From assembly GCA_033763975.1 (NCBI GenBank), contig JANRJM010000001.1:1-64000 (forward strand): a DNA stretch of 64,000 nt, in the 5' to 3' direction. Origin of the DNA: Planctomycetota bacterium. GTDB taxonomy: Bacteria; Planctomycetota; Phycisphaerae; Phycisphaerales; UBA1924. The notes below the pieces were generated by a model, which saw only the letters and a program-made list of their open reading frames with translations, ran no database searches and was not told where the DNA came from. Shown here one piece after another: positions 7,515 to 16,462 of this stretch (the stretch's first letter is position 1; each line of letters opens with the position of its first letter). A program made the translations under genes and the position numbers.

Positions 7515-9565
7515 ATCCACACGTCGTGGACCTGTTGACGTGGCATGGCCACTCGGCCGGTGGTGTGCACGTTCCCTTCCAACCGCGCCCAAACCCCGTC
7601 GGCCAAATCATCGAAACCGCGCTCGTCCGCCGCCTTAGGACCCTCGCGACCGAAATCGCAGCGAGCGCGCAGTCAAAACCACGATGGATTTTCCTTGTCG
7701 GCGGCCCGGGAAACGGCAAGTCCGAAACGGTCCAGGACTTTCTTACTCACCTCGACACGGCTCTCGGCGCCGGCGGCGGCCTCACCGACGCGCTCCGGCA
7801 GCAGTTCTCACGCCCCGGCCTCTTGCCCCGAAAGGTCGAAATCCGGACCGCTGACCTGGCGCGAGGTGCCACGGAATTTGCCGCCAAGGTGGCGCGCCTC
7901 ATCGTGGTCCAGGACGCGACCGCGACCGAATCCGCAAACGGCAACGCCGCGGCTGAACTTGCCGATGACCTCGCGGACTTGTTCACGTATCCAGCGACGC
8001 CGCCGCTGCCCGTCTTCGTCGCCTGCGCGAACCGCGGCCTGCTGGCGCGCGCGATGAACGAGGCGGTGAGAGCCTACGGTCCGACCAATGTGGTCACGCG
8101 TCTGCTTGCGAGCGTCATCCAGGCGTCGAGCCTCGGGCATGAAACTCTGGCCGGCCGAAAGCGATGCTGGCCGCTGGACGACGAACGCTTCGCGTGTTGG
8201 CCGCTTGACGTAGAGAGCCTACTAGCGGATGGGCAAGGGCCAAGTCCATTCGAGGTGACGCTTCGGCAGGCGGTGGATGCCACACGGTGGGAGACGGCCG
8301 GCCGTTGCCAGGATTGCACGTCGAGAGCATCGTGCCCGTTTCGCCAAAACGCCGAGTGGCTCCGGGCCGATGCACAGCGCGCCAACCTGCACACGCTTCT
8401 TCGGCGCGGAGAACTCGCCCGCGGCCAGCGCTGGAATTTCCGCGACGCGTTCTCGCTTGCCGCGGAACTCCTTGTCGGACAGTGGAGTGACTTCGAGCCT
8501 GCGAACCATCCATGCCAGTGGGTTCACCAGCACAATGCCGCCACCGGCACCGCCGCGGCCGACGCTCGAAGCGTCTTCTCGCTCGCGTCGCAGCTTTATC
8601 CCAACGCGATGTTCCGCGGCGGAGAAGCTCGCCAGACTGCCAGCGCCTTCCTTGAGCAGCGAACCGTGACAGCGCAGCTGCAACCGCTCACCCAGGCGCT
8701 CACCGCCGCCATCGCCATCGGCGACAGTCGCGCCTCGTCCAAGCCCATCCGCGACACCTTGTTGCGCGACTACGCGCGGCTTGACCCGGCAACCTATACT
8801 CCCGTCGATCCCGTGCACGCGCTTCGCGTCATCGAAGACGCATTTTGCCAATCGGTAGAGCAAGGCCGATCGGCGTTCCAGGCGTCCGCGCCGTCACCGC
8901 TGGAGGATCGCCTTCTCGCCCTCTTGGAGAAGGCCGAGGACGAGTGGGACACGCTTGGACGCGAGTCGGCGACGGCAATCGCCGCCGTTTGCCTGATCCG
9001 CAAGATCTCCGCGATGATCGCCAAACGGAGCGCCGGGCTTCGCTTCGGACACCACGCGCTGGACGAGTACCTCGCGGACTACGAGGCGTCGCTTCGCGAC
9101 GTGACACGGCTAGCGGCGGTGCGAGGCGCGCTGCAACCGCTGCTCGGAGAAACGGTGCCGCGGTTCAACATGCTGGAGATTCTCGGCCAACCCACGGCAG
9201 ATCGTCAGCCGCTGGTGAGCCTTCAGGGGCAAGGCCCCGGCATCCGCCCAATCGCGGCACCGGTCGGGACCCCGACCACTCCCGGCCACGACGTGCCGTG
9301 CATCGAGTTCACAAGCCTCAACTACCGCATTCCCCTGACGTTTGATTTCTTCATGGCGATCCGCCTGCGAAAGGAAGGCTGCGCCGGGAGCAGCCTACCG
9401 GCCGGAGTTCGCGCCGCGATCGACCGGGTCCGCCACAGGATTGCAGGTGGCCTGTGCCGCGCGGACGACCTCTTTGTTGACGGTCGCGCGTCCATCAAGC
9501 TGCCCGCCAACCAGAAACTGACGCTCCCCGTTGCGGCGGGACAGCCCACTATCGTGCCTGAATAG
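7499..9565 (+). CDS. P-loop NTPase with cysteine cluster, defence-operon component
   Basis: A 688-residue ATP-binding protein. The Walker A motif GGPGNGKS is at residues 68-75, and PVFVACANRG (about 171-180) has the hydrophobic strand plus Asn expected of a sensor 1. A C-x2-C-x5-C cluster followed by PFRQNAEW lies at about 270-287 and may bind zinc. The rest is mainly helical. It overlaps the methyltransferase by 16 bases and is followed after 11 bases by the 518-aa gene. Size, cysteine cluster and position before a mid-size and a giant gene recall DptF of the phosphorothioate-dependent DptFGH restriction module; this is inferred from architecture, not from an alignment. It probably drives or gates the effector. 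Confidence 0.75.
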   Translation: MPANLNPHVVDLLTWHGHSAGGVHVPFQPRPNPVGQIIETALVRRLRTLATEIAASAQSKPRWIFLVGGPGNGKSETVQDFLTHLDTALGAGGGLTDALRQQFSRPGLLPRKVEIRTADLARGATEFAAKVARLIVVQDATATESANGNAAAELADDLADLFTYPATPPLPVFVACANRGLLARAMNEAVRAYGPTNVVTRLLASVIQASSLGHETLAGRKRCWPLDDERFACWPLDVESLLADGQGPSPFEVTLRQAVDATRWETAGRCQDCTSRASCPFRQNAEWLRADAQRANLHTLLRRGELARGQRWNFRDAFSLAAELLVGQWSDFEPANHPCQWVHQHNAATGTAAADARSVFSLASQLYPNAMFRGGEARQTASAFLEQRTVTAQLQPLTQALTAAIAIGDSRASSKPIRDTLLRDYARLDPATYTPVDPVHALRVIEDAFCQSVEQGRSAFQASAPSPLEDRLLALLEKAEDEWDTLGRESATAIAAVCLIRKISAMIAKRSAGLRFGHHALDEYLADYEASLRDVTRLAAVRGALQPLLGETVPRFNMLEILGQPTADRQPLVSLQGQGPGIRPIAAPVGTPTTPGHDVPCIEFTSLNYRIPLTFDFFMAIRLRKEGCAGSSLPAGVRAAIDRVRHRIAGGLCRADDLFVDGRASIKLPANQKLTLPVAAGQPTIVPE

Positions 9566-9576
9566 CTAGGAGTTCC

Positions 9577-11133
9577 ATGCAGGTCCAGGATTTCGAGAGC
9601 GAGCCCACGAAGAAACGGCACCCCTCCTACGAGGGATCGCTGCTATACACCACCGCGCCGGAGTGGTCAACGGGCGAGGTTCTACTTGCGGCTGCATGTC
9701 GCCGGCTGGTACTGGGCGTGAACGAGAGCACGATTGACTTGGAGAACATCGCACGCACGCCCGCCTCGATGCCAGCGGGAGTGGGAGGCCGCGAAGTGTG
9801 GATGCCACTTCTCACCGAGCGAGGTGGCATCGCGAGCCCACTTCGCCACGGCCAGTTCAGCCCCACGGCGTCCCGGCAGCTGATGCCGATCGTCCCGACC
9901 ATCGCGCGGATTGCCGGCGTGCTCGGCAAGCGCCCGAGGAGCCGGTGGAACCCGTCCAACTTGTTGCTGGAGACTATCGGTGCGGGGCTAGGCAAAGCGG
10001 ACGGCGAGGCACTGGTTGTCGCTCTCGGCGAGGCGCTGGAAGTAGCACCGACCGACGACGTGTTTGCACGCTACGTGGAGGATGCTCTGCGGCAGGGCCT
10101 GCAGGGCGTAGACCCGGTCCCGGTGACACCCGCGCCTTTCCGGCAGATTGCACTTGGTGACGACGTGCTGCGGGCACGCCGCGTGGCAACCACCCCGCCA
10201 CCGCGGCTCAGCCCGGCCGAGCGGTTTTGCACCGACCTTCCCGCGGTGCTCGCGATCAAACCGTCGCTCACCCGTCGCCAGTGGACGGTGTTGCTCGAAG
10301 CCATGCTTCGCCTTGGTCTCGGTATGCACGTGCTTTGGACCTGCAACGCAAACATCCTGGCATGGGAGCAGGTGCTCGCCGTCGCCTCGGGAGGCACCCC
10401 GCCATCGGCGCCGGCGGTCGAGTTGGCGATCTGGGAAACGCACGACGAGGCAAGGCCGCTCCTCGAACTCGGCGCGGACGCGGAGTCCCTCGTCGAGCGC
10501 ATGATCGAGTTGTACGCCTACGCGAGGACCGGGCTGAACTTACTTCTCTGCCGACTGGACGACGCCGGCGTCTCCTGGGCGCCCACTGTTCCGATCGGTT
10601 TCAGCACGATGCCACAGAAAAGCGCCCCCGTCGCGCTCGCAGAGTTTCTCGCCCATGTGCACGCGAACCGGCAAGCGATCGACGCGGGCGATGCAGGGCA
10701 GTGGTTGCGAGCCAAGGTCGGGGGCCTGTTCGACAGTCGAGAGGATCTCCGGGCACTTGCCCAGTGCGACTCGGGCTACACCAAGAACTTGTTCGAGTTT
10801 GCCCGTCACAGCCTCGGCCAAGTCAAGGCGAAGGACCCCGACCAGCGTTGCTACGACCTGTCTTACCTGCTGGCCTACGCGGACGAGCGCAAGCCCCTCC
10901 CGGTGCAGCCCGGCCCCGCCATGCTTGTGGCTCTGGTGCACGCGTGCTGCTCTGCGAACCCGGCAATCCCGGTGAGCCTCGACGATTTCAGGCGACATCT
11001 CGGGGACTATGGGCTTCGCGTCCCGGCTGGCGAACTGGTGCATGGCAAAACGGGCCGAGACCTTTCCATGCTGGGCCTGGTCGTGGATAGCCCCGACGCG
11101 GCCGGTGGTAGGTTGCTGGTCAGACCATTTTGA
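9577..11133 (+). CDS. Uncharacterised defence-operon protein (DptG-like position)
   Basis: A 518-residue protein of unknown function. The ATG at 9577 has TAGGAG just upstream. It is alpha-helical, with RRQWTVLLEAMLRLGLGMHV near the middle and a C-terminal part (DDFRRHLGDYGLRVPAGELV ... LGLVVDSPDAAGGRLLVRPF) that looks like a conserved end domain. There is no P-loop or nuclease motif. It lies between an NTPase and a giant motor protein, the place DptG holds in dptFGH, so an adaptor role is the simplest idea. That is an inference from order and size. Confidence 0.65.
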   Translation: MQVQDFESEPTKKRHPSYEGSLLYTTAPEWSTGEVLLAAACRRLVLGVNESTIDLENIARTPASMPAGVGGREVWMPLLTERGGIASPLRHGQFSPTASRQLMPIVPTIARIAGVLGKRPRSRWNPSNLLLETIGAGLGKADGEALVVALGEALEVAPTDDVFARYVEDALRQGLQGVDPVPVTPAPFRQIALGDDVLRARRVATTPPPRLSPAERFCTDLPAVLAIKPSLTRRQWTVLLEAMLRLGLGMHVLWTCNANILAWEQVLAVASGGTPPSAPAVELAIWETHDEARPLLELGADAESLVERMIELYAYARTGLNLLLCRLDDAGVSWAPTVPIGFSTMPQKSAPVALAEFLAHVHANRQAIDAGDAGQWLRAKVGGLFDSREDLRALAQCDSGYTKNLFEFARHSLGQVKAKDPDQRCYDLSYLLAYADERKPLPVQPGPAMLVALVHACCSANPAIPVSLDDFRRHLGDYGLRVPAGELVHGKTGRDLSMLGLVVDSPDAAGGRLLVRPF

Positions 11134-11161
11134 AGCTTGAAAGAGCGAAGAGGATCCCTGG

Positions 11162-14100
11162 ATGCGCGCCCTTGCAGAATGCTTGAAGACCTACGCCGAG
11201 CAGCACTTCAGCGCGGCGATTGCGCGCGATCCCAACGGCCCGGTTCGTCCGGTCATGGTGGGGCCTCCTGACTCGGCGATCCGCGAGCTCTTTTCCATCC
11301 TGACAAGCGCGGGGCAACACGATTGGCATCTCGTGCCTGGCACGCCGGCGCGCGACGTGGTAGTGCTTCTGGTAGACCCGGGGGCACCCGCGGCAGGCAC
11401 GGGGCTCTCGCAGGTTTGTGGTTGGGACTACGCGGTCTCCATCAGGAACAGCCGGCCCCGCGTCCTCATACTTGCCAGCCGCCGGTCGTGGGATAATCGC
11501 CCGGAGTCGCTTGCAAACACGACCGAGACGATCGGCCAGATCGGGTCTACACGTGCCGGAGACGATCCGCTGCAGGCCCATCTAACCGGTGCCGTCGCGA
11601 CGCGACTGGCCCTTCAAGAGCCTCAGGCCCGGGACCTCTTGCGCCTTGTCCGTACCGAGTCCTCGCACTTGGAACCCGCCGCGCGCGACGCCATGACCTG
11701 GGAGGTCATCGACCGGCTGTTATCCACCGTGCCCGGGCCGTCCGGCGTCGATGCTGCCTGCCGCGCAGCCGGCCTTCCAGTGCTGGGTGCCAGCGGCGCG
11801 GGCTTTCGGGGCGCGTACGACACCCTTGCCGGCCTGGGCAAGTTCGTCGCTACCGAGGGACTTCGCGACGCCATCGACCAGATGAAGGCAACCGCTGCGG
11901 CACAGCAACACGGCATCGGGAACAGCCTTGACTCCCTGTATACGCACCTGTCCGCAAGCCTGTTCTCACCAACGCTGCTCCAGACAGCGCCCTCCAGGTA
12001 CTACCGCGTAACCACGCCGTCCCCGTCCTGGTACGACGCGCTGACCACTCCTGTCCTTGCCGAAATACTCGCCGAGCTTGACCAGGGACCGCAGCAAGGC
12101 CGTCTAGCTCTGGCTTGCACGAACGGGCTAGCAGGCGCGAGCCCGGTGCGAAAGGGACCATTTGTCGTCACCACAACCGCGGAACTCCAGGCCTCCGCCG
12201 CGCAGGGTGCCGTTCCGGGTCCCCTCTCATTCACACGCAAGGTAGACCGCGCGCAACCGGTAGCCGTGCCGCCGCTCGCAATGGACCCGTCGCGGGTGTC
12301 CGATGCCGCGGCCCCGGCCCACCGCAAGCCCCTAACGTACAAAGTCGAGGCGAACAACTTCCGCGCTGGCACAGTGGACGTGATCGTGCTGCAGTCGTTC
12401 GCCTGCGGTGGCTTGGTTGTTGCACGCGACGCGGAGCGGAACGGGCTGCCCGTGCATGCTGCCCGTAGCGGCGCGTGGACGCAGGAACTCAGCCTCTCCA
12501 GGGGCGGAAACACAGACCTCACCGTCTTTCATGTCGATTCCGTTACCCATGTCAGTGTTGGCCGACCGGGCGAGGCGCCCCAGATCCAGGCCACGGCAGC
12601 CGGTGCCTGGTCAACGGTGATCACCGTTGACGTGGAAGACAACGACACTTTCACGGTAACTCTCACCAATCAGGCCGGAACGACGGTCGGCGAATGGACC
12701 CTGCTCGTCACCGTTCAGGACATCGCCGACGTGGCCAGTTCGCGGCTGGCGGCTTTGATCCGCGAGCACCGCGAACCGAAGCGCAAGTGCATACCCCATG
12801 CGCCGGACAACGCGATCCACCGTCTGGAGTTGGGTTCGTACCTCGGAGCGGCGGATAGCTGGCGTCCCGTTATCGCGTGCTGGACCTCCGAGGGTGCGGG
12901 CGTCCGCGTTGTTGACTGGACCGCGTCGCGCTCCCTGGGCGATGTCACGCCGCAGATTGATCCACGGCCGGCCATCACGCCGCCGCCCGCCTTGCTTGCT
13001 GCCCGCGAAGCAGTGCGAACGGTTCTCAATCAGGAGCAGCGGTGCATTTCCGAGATCGACCTCGGCAACGCAGCCCTTGCCCCGCTTGTCTCGGAGTACC
13101 TTCGCCAGTATCACGACTGGCTGGCTCAGGATGCCTCAGCCGCGGGCTGGCTAGACGTAATGGCGATTCACACGGCCGAGTGGAATGCTCAGGCCGGTCG
13201 CCACGTGGCAACCGACGAGCCCGTCGTGATTCTCCTGTCACCCCTTCACCCGTTGCGGCTCGCCTGGCATGCCACCGCGCAGCGACAACTAGCGGACTCG
13301 CTCGCCCACCCCTGCCCCGGCGCGGGGTTGTTGAGCCCGGCGCACTGCCCGGACGCGGCCCTGTTGCAACTGTGGGATGGCCACGCTTTGAAGCCGCGCG
13401 CGTTCTTCTCGCTGCCATGCGAGCATCCCCACTGGGCCGTGCTCATTAACACCGCGTATCTTGACAGGCCCGTCCCGCGCGCGGAGGCGATGCGCCGCCT
13501 ATTCGACCTTGGTTTGCAAGTGCAGGCCATCACGGGAGGCTTCACCGCCCAGCAAACAGAAGACAGCCTCGACGAGGTCAACCGCCTGCTCCCCGCCCGC
13601 GCGACGCTTCGCGTGGGGATCGTCGGCGATGCCGAGACATCCAGCGAGTGCGGAGACGGGGTTTTTCGCTGGAGCAAGGCGCAGCACTCGCAGGACTTCG
13701 TTAACCCATCGAACAGCCTGCGCGTGGAGGTCTTTGACACCAGGGGCGCTAGCGACCCGTCGCCCGAAGAGCTTGCCGACCTTTCAGAGATTACCGGCGA
13801 GCGGGCGCGGTGGTTCAAGCTTCATCCCGCGGCGCAAGTTCCCAAGCTCGACCTCACAATCATCGACCAGCTTGGAGCCCGGTCGCACGAGGCGGTCGCC
13901 GGCGGGACCCGGTCGGCCACGACTCCTGGCGTCCTCTATAGGGCACGCATCCGCGAGGACTTCCACGACGCGAGGTCCATCCTGGAGTCACGCGTGTCCA
14001 CGACGCGTCTCGCGGGAAACGATCTTCCATCGCTTTTGTCGCGTACGGTCCAGCAGTACGAGCAACTGGTCAACGCCGACGCGCAACACACACACTTCCG

Positions 14101-16462
14101 GTTTACGCCGAATCAGGACGCCGTAGGAAGCAGGTTACGCGACGCCATTTTCCTCTCGCTCACGTCGAATCAGGTCGATCCCGCGTGCATCGTGCGCGGC
14201 ACCGTCTCGCAAAGCGGGTTCCTATGGGACTACGAGTTGCCCGGCGTCTTGGGCGGCGGCGAAAGTAGCCTTGGGTACTACCTCGTCGCGCAGCCGACCA
14301 CGGCCATGTGCGACGCCGTTGAACACGCTGCCTCGCTCGTTGTCAACCCGCCGCCGAGTATTCCCGGCTTGCTCGAAGAAGTTTCCCGGCACGGCATCCC
14401 GATTCTCAAACGCCTCGCGAGCGGGGGGAGCCAATCGCGCGGGGAGCTCGGACTGCTCTTGGCCACCCGGCTTCTCCAGGATGCCTTCCGTCCGAACGCT
14501 ACCACCGCGCGCCTTCCGGTGTGGCTAGGCAGCTGCATTCACCTTGTTCTCCCGGTGGATCCCTACGAGGACTTGTTTGACCGGCTTCGTCGCGCGTCGT
14601 TGCCCGCCTCCGCTAGTGCGCAGCGGCCCGACCTTCTGGTCGTTGCAATCCAGTTGCCCGCGGCGGCGCAACCGGTCTCGATCAAGATCACTCCCGTCGA
14701 GATCAAGTACCGCGCCACCGGCATGGCGGCAACCGACATGCGCGATGCGCTCACTCAGGCACAAACTCTGGGCGGCCTTTTGCAAGCGTTGTGGACACAG
14801 CCTCCTGCCAGCGATCTCTGGCGCACCTGCGTGAACGCGTTGCTCGCCCAGCTCCTCGACTTTGCCTTCCGCATTTACGCCGCCCACTGGCTACATCAGC
14901 ACCCGAACCAGGACTGGGCGGCCGTGCACCAGCGCACCATGCAGGACGTGCTCGAAGGGACCGCCCGCATAACGGTTACAACGGCCGGCAGGCTAGTGGT
15001 GTTTGACGGCTCGCAGACAACGCGCGTTGCCGACCTGGACGGTGATCACCGTCAGGACACGATTATTGTGTCGCAAGACGATGCCCGGGCGTTGCTATCC
15101 GGTGGCACGGGAGTTTCCGTGGCAGCCGACACGGCAGTTACGCAGATGGACTTCTCGTTCCCGGGCTGCGGTGCTGCGGCGACTCCACCGGCTGCCACCG
15201 CGCCTCCTGCCGTCCCGGTTACCCCCGTGCCAACAGCGCCTCCGTTGTCGGCAACACAGGCCCCAGTTGCAATACCAGAGCTGCCGGCCGCACCAGTCCC
15301 GGCGCAGTCACTGGCCCCGACCGCGGGCCAGACCCCTGCTTCGACGGCACCAACCCGGCCATCTGCAGCGAATCTCACAGCAACTCCCGCTGCTTCTCCA
15401 ACTGTCGCCGCAATCACGCCGGCGACCCAGCCCCAAGCCGGTTCGCGTGTCCCGTCTGAGGTGCGCCAGCGTGTGCGCGACGCATTCGAAGGCTTCATCG
15501 GAAACGAGCCTGCGGTAACCCGGTTGTCTAACGACCTGCTGCGGGCACTCATCGAGAATCCTCCGCACCTCGCGAAGAACTACCTCTTCACCGGCTTGCC
15601 GAGTACCGGCAAGACCGAGCTTGCCCGTCGCATGTCACGCGCTCTGGGCCTGCCGTTCGTCAAGCTGGACGGGCGCGGCGTGTCAAGCCGCGACAAGTTG
15701 TTCGAGATGGTGAACGGCGAACTCTCGTCACACAACCTCACCGCCTCGCAAGTGGGACAGCAAGTTGGCCTGCCCGTCCTGGAGTACCCGCCCCTCATCA
15801 TCTTCATCGACGAGGTGCATCTGGTGCCGCGGGCACTCCAGGAAGCGTTGCTCACCATGCTCGAAGCGGCCGACCGCACGGTCGTCCTGAACGATCACGT
15901 TGCCCGCGTTCAGAGGACAACGTTCCTTTTCGCGACCACGCGCGTGTCGGACGTGGATGCCGCCTTCGCAAGCAGGTGCGACGAGATACAGCTCCGCGAG
16001 TACACGGAAGCCGAGGTCGCCCGCATTCTCCGCTGGAAGGTGCCACACGACGATTGGCCCGAACCCGTGTACGAGTCCGTCGCTCGGCTGGGCCGCCGCG
16101 TTCCGCGAATTGCCATACAGTTGGCCGAGGCGCTTGAAACGGCCGTTTTGGTCGCGGAGGAATCCAAGACGATCCTTGATCATTTGGAGGAAGTGCGGCG
16201 TGCCAGGGAGATCGACGCTCGCGGGCTCACGCGCATGGACTTCGAGTACCTCGCCATCCTTGAGCGGGCCAATGCACCCGTCGGCGAGCAGAACATCTTG
16301 AACCTCATGCGAACGGTGGACAAGGATCGCATCTTGAACGACGTGGAGCCCTTCCTCGTGCGTCTGGGCTTCATCAGGCACGGTCCGCGCGGACGCGAAT
16401 TGACGAGCGAGGGCCGCGAATACCTGCTTGCCCACCGCGCGAGTGGCCGCGGCGGACCATGA
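11162..16462 (+). CDS. Giant defence protein: PD-(D/E)XK-like core plus C-terminal RuvB-like AAA+ motor
   Basis: A 1766-residue protein. Residues 1-1150 are not recognised; one distinctive segment is VVILLSPLHPLRLAW near residue 690. A PD-(D/E)XK-like site follows: RPDLLVV with Asp1157, then TPVEIKYR with Glu1180 and Lys1182, and DALTQAQTL downstream where this superfamily often has a helix with Gln. A linker rich in Pro, Ala and Thr spans about 1337-1425. The C-terminal 310 residues resemble RuvB: Walker A FTGLPSTGKTE (about 1476), Walker B FIDEVHLVPRALQEALL (about 1546), arginine-rich sensor region, and a winged helix (DVEPFLVRLGFIRHGPRGRE). It overlaps the glycosylase gene (ATGA at 16459-16462). 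It is probably the DNA-cutting and translocating effector of the operon. Confidence 0.8.
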   Translation: MRALAECLKTYAEQHFSAAIARDPNGPVRPVMVGPPDSAIRELFSILTSAGQHDWHLVPGTPARDVVVLLVDPGAPAAGTGLSQVCGWDYAVSIRNSRPRVLILASRRSWDNRPESLANTTETIGQIGSTRAGDDPLQAHLTGAVATRLALQEPQARDLLRLVRTESSHLEPAARDAMTWEVIDRLLSTVPGPSGVDAACRAAGLPVLGASGAGFRGAYDTLAGLGKFVATEGLRDAIDQMKATAAAQQHGIGNSLDSLYTHLSASLFSPTLLQTAPSRYYRVTTPSPSWYDALTTPVLAEILAELDQGPQQGRLALACTNGLAGASPVRKGPFVVTTTAELQASAAQGAVPGPLSFTRKVDRAQPVAVPPLAMDPSRVSDAAAPAHRKPLTYKVEANNFRAGTVDVIVLQSFACGGLVVARDAERNGLPVHAARSGAWTQELSLSRGGNTDLTVFHVDSVTHVSVGRPGEAPQIQATAAGAWSTVITVDVEDNDTFTVTLTNQAGTTVGEWTLLVTVQDIADVASSRLAALIREHREPKRKCIPHAPDNAIHRLELGSYLGAADSWRPVIACWTSEGAGVRVVDWTASRSLGDVTPQIDPRPAITPPPALLAAREAVRTVLNQEQRCISEIDLGNAALAPLVSEYLRQYHDWLAQDASAAGWLDVMAIHTAEWNAQAGRHVATDEPVVILLSPLHPLRLAWHATAQRQLADSLAHPCPGAGLLSPAHCPDAALLQLWDGHALKPRAFFSLPCEHPHWAVLINTAYLDRPVPRAEAMRRLFDLGLQVQAITGGFTAQQTEDSLDEVNRLLPARATLRVGIVGDAETSSECGDGVFRWSKAQHSQDFVNPSNSLRVEVFDTRGASDPSPEELADLSEITGERARWFKLHPAAQVPKLDLTIIDQLGARSHEAVAGGTRSATTPGVLYRARIREDFHDARSILESRVSTTRLAGNDLPSLLSRTVQQYEQLVNADAQHTHFRFTPNQDAVGSRLRDAIFLSLTSNQVDPACIVRGTVSQSGFLWDYELPGVLGGGESSLGYYLVAQPTTAMCDAVEHAASLVVNPPPSIPGLLEEVSRHGIPILKRLASGGSQSRGELGLLLATRLLQDAFRPNATTARLPVWLGSCIHLVLPVDPYEDLFDRLRRASLPASASAQRPDLLVVAIQLPAAAQPVSIKITPVEIKYRATGMAATDMRDALTQAQTLGGLLQALWTQPPASDLWRTCVNALLAQLLDFAFRIYAAHWLHQHPNQDWAAVHQRTMQDVLEGTARITVTTAGRLVVFDGSQTTRVADLDGDHRQDTIIVSQDDARALLSGGTGVSVAADTAVTQMDFSFPGCGAAATPPAATAPPAVPVTPVPTAPPLSATQAPVAIPELPAAPVPAQSLAPTAGQTPASTAPTRPSAANLTATPAASPTVAAITPATQPQAGSRVPSEVRQRVRDAFEGFIGNEPAVTRLSNDLLRALIENPPHLAKNYLFTGLPSTGKTELARRMSRALGLPFVKLDGRGVSSRDKLFEMVNGELSSHNLTASQVGQQVGLPVLEYPPLIIFIDEVHLVPRALQEALLTMLEAADRTVVLNDHVARVQRTTFLFATTRVSDVDAAFASRCDEIQLREYTEAEVARILRWKVPHDDWPEPVYESVARLGRRVPRIAIQLAEALETAVLVAEESKTILDHLEEVRRAREIDARGLTRMDFEYLAILERANAPVGEQNILNLMRTVDKDRILNDVEPFLVRLGFIRHGPRGRELTSEGREYLLAHRASGRGGP

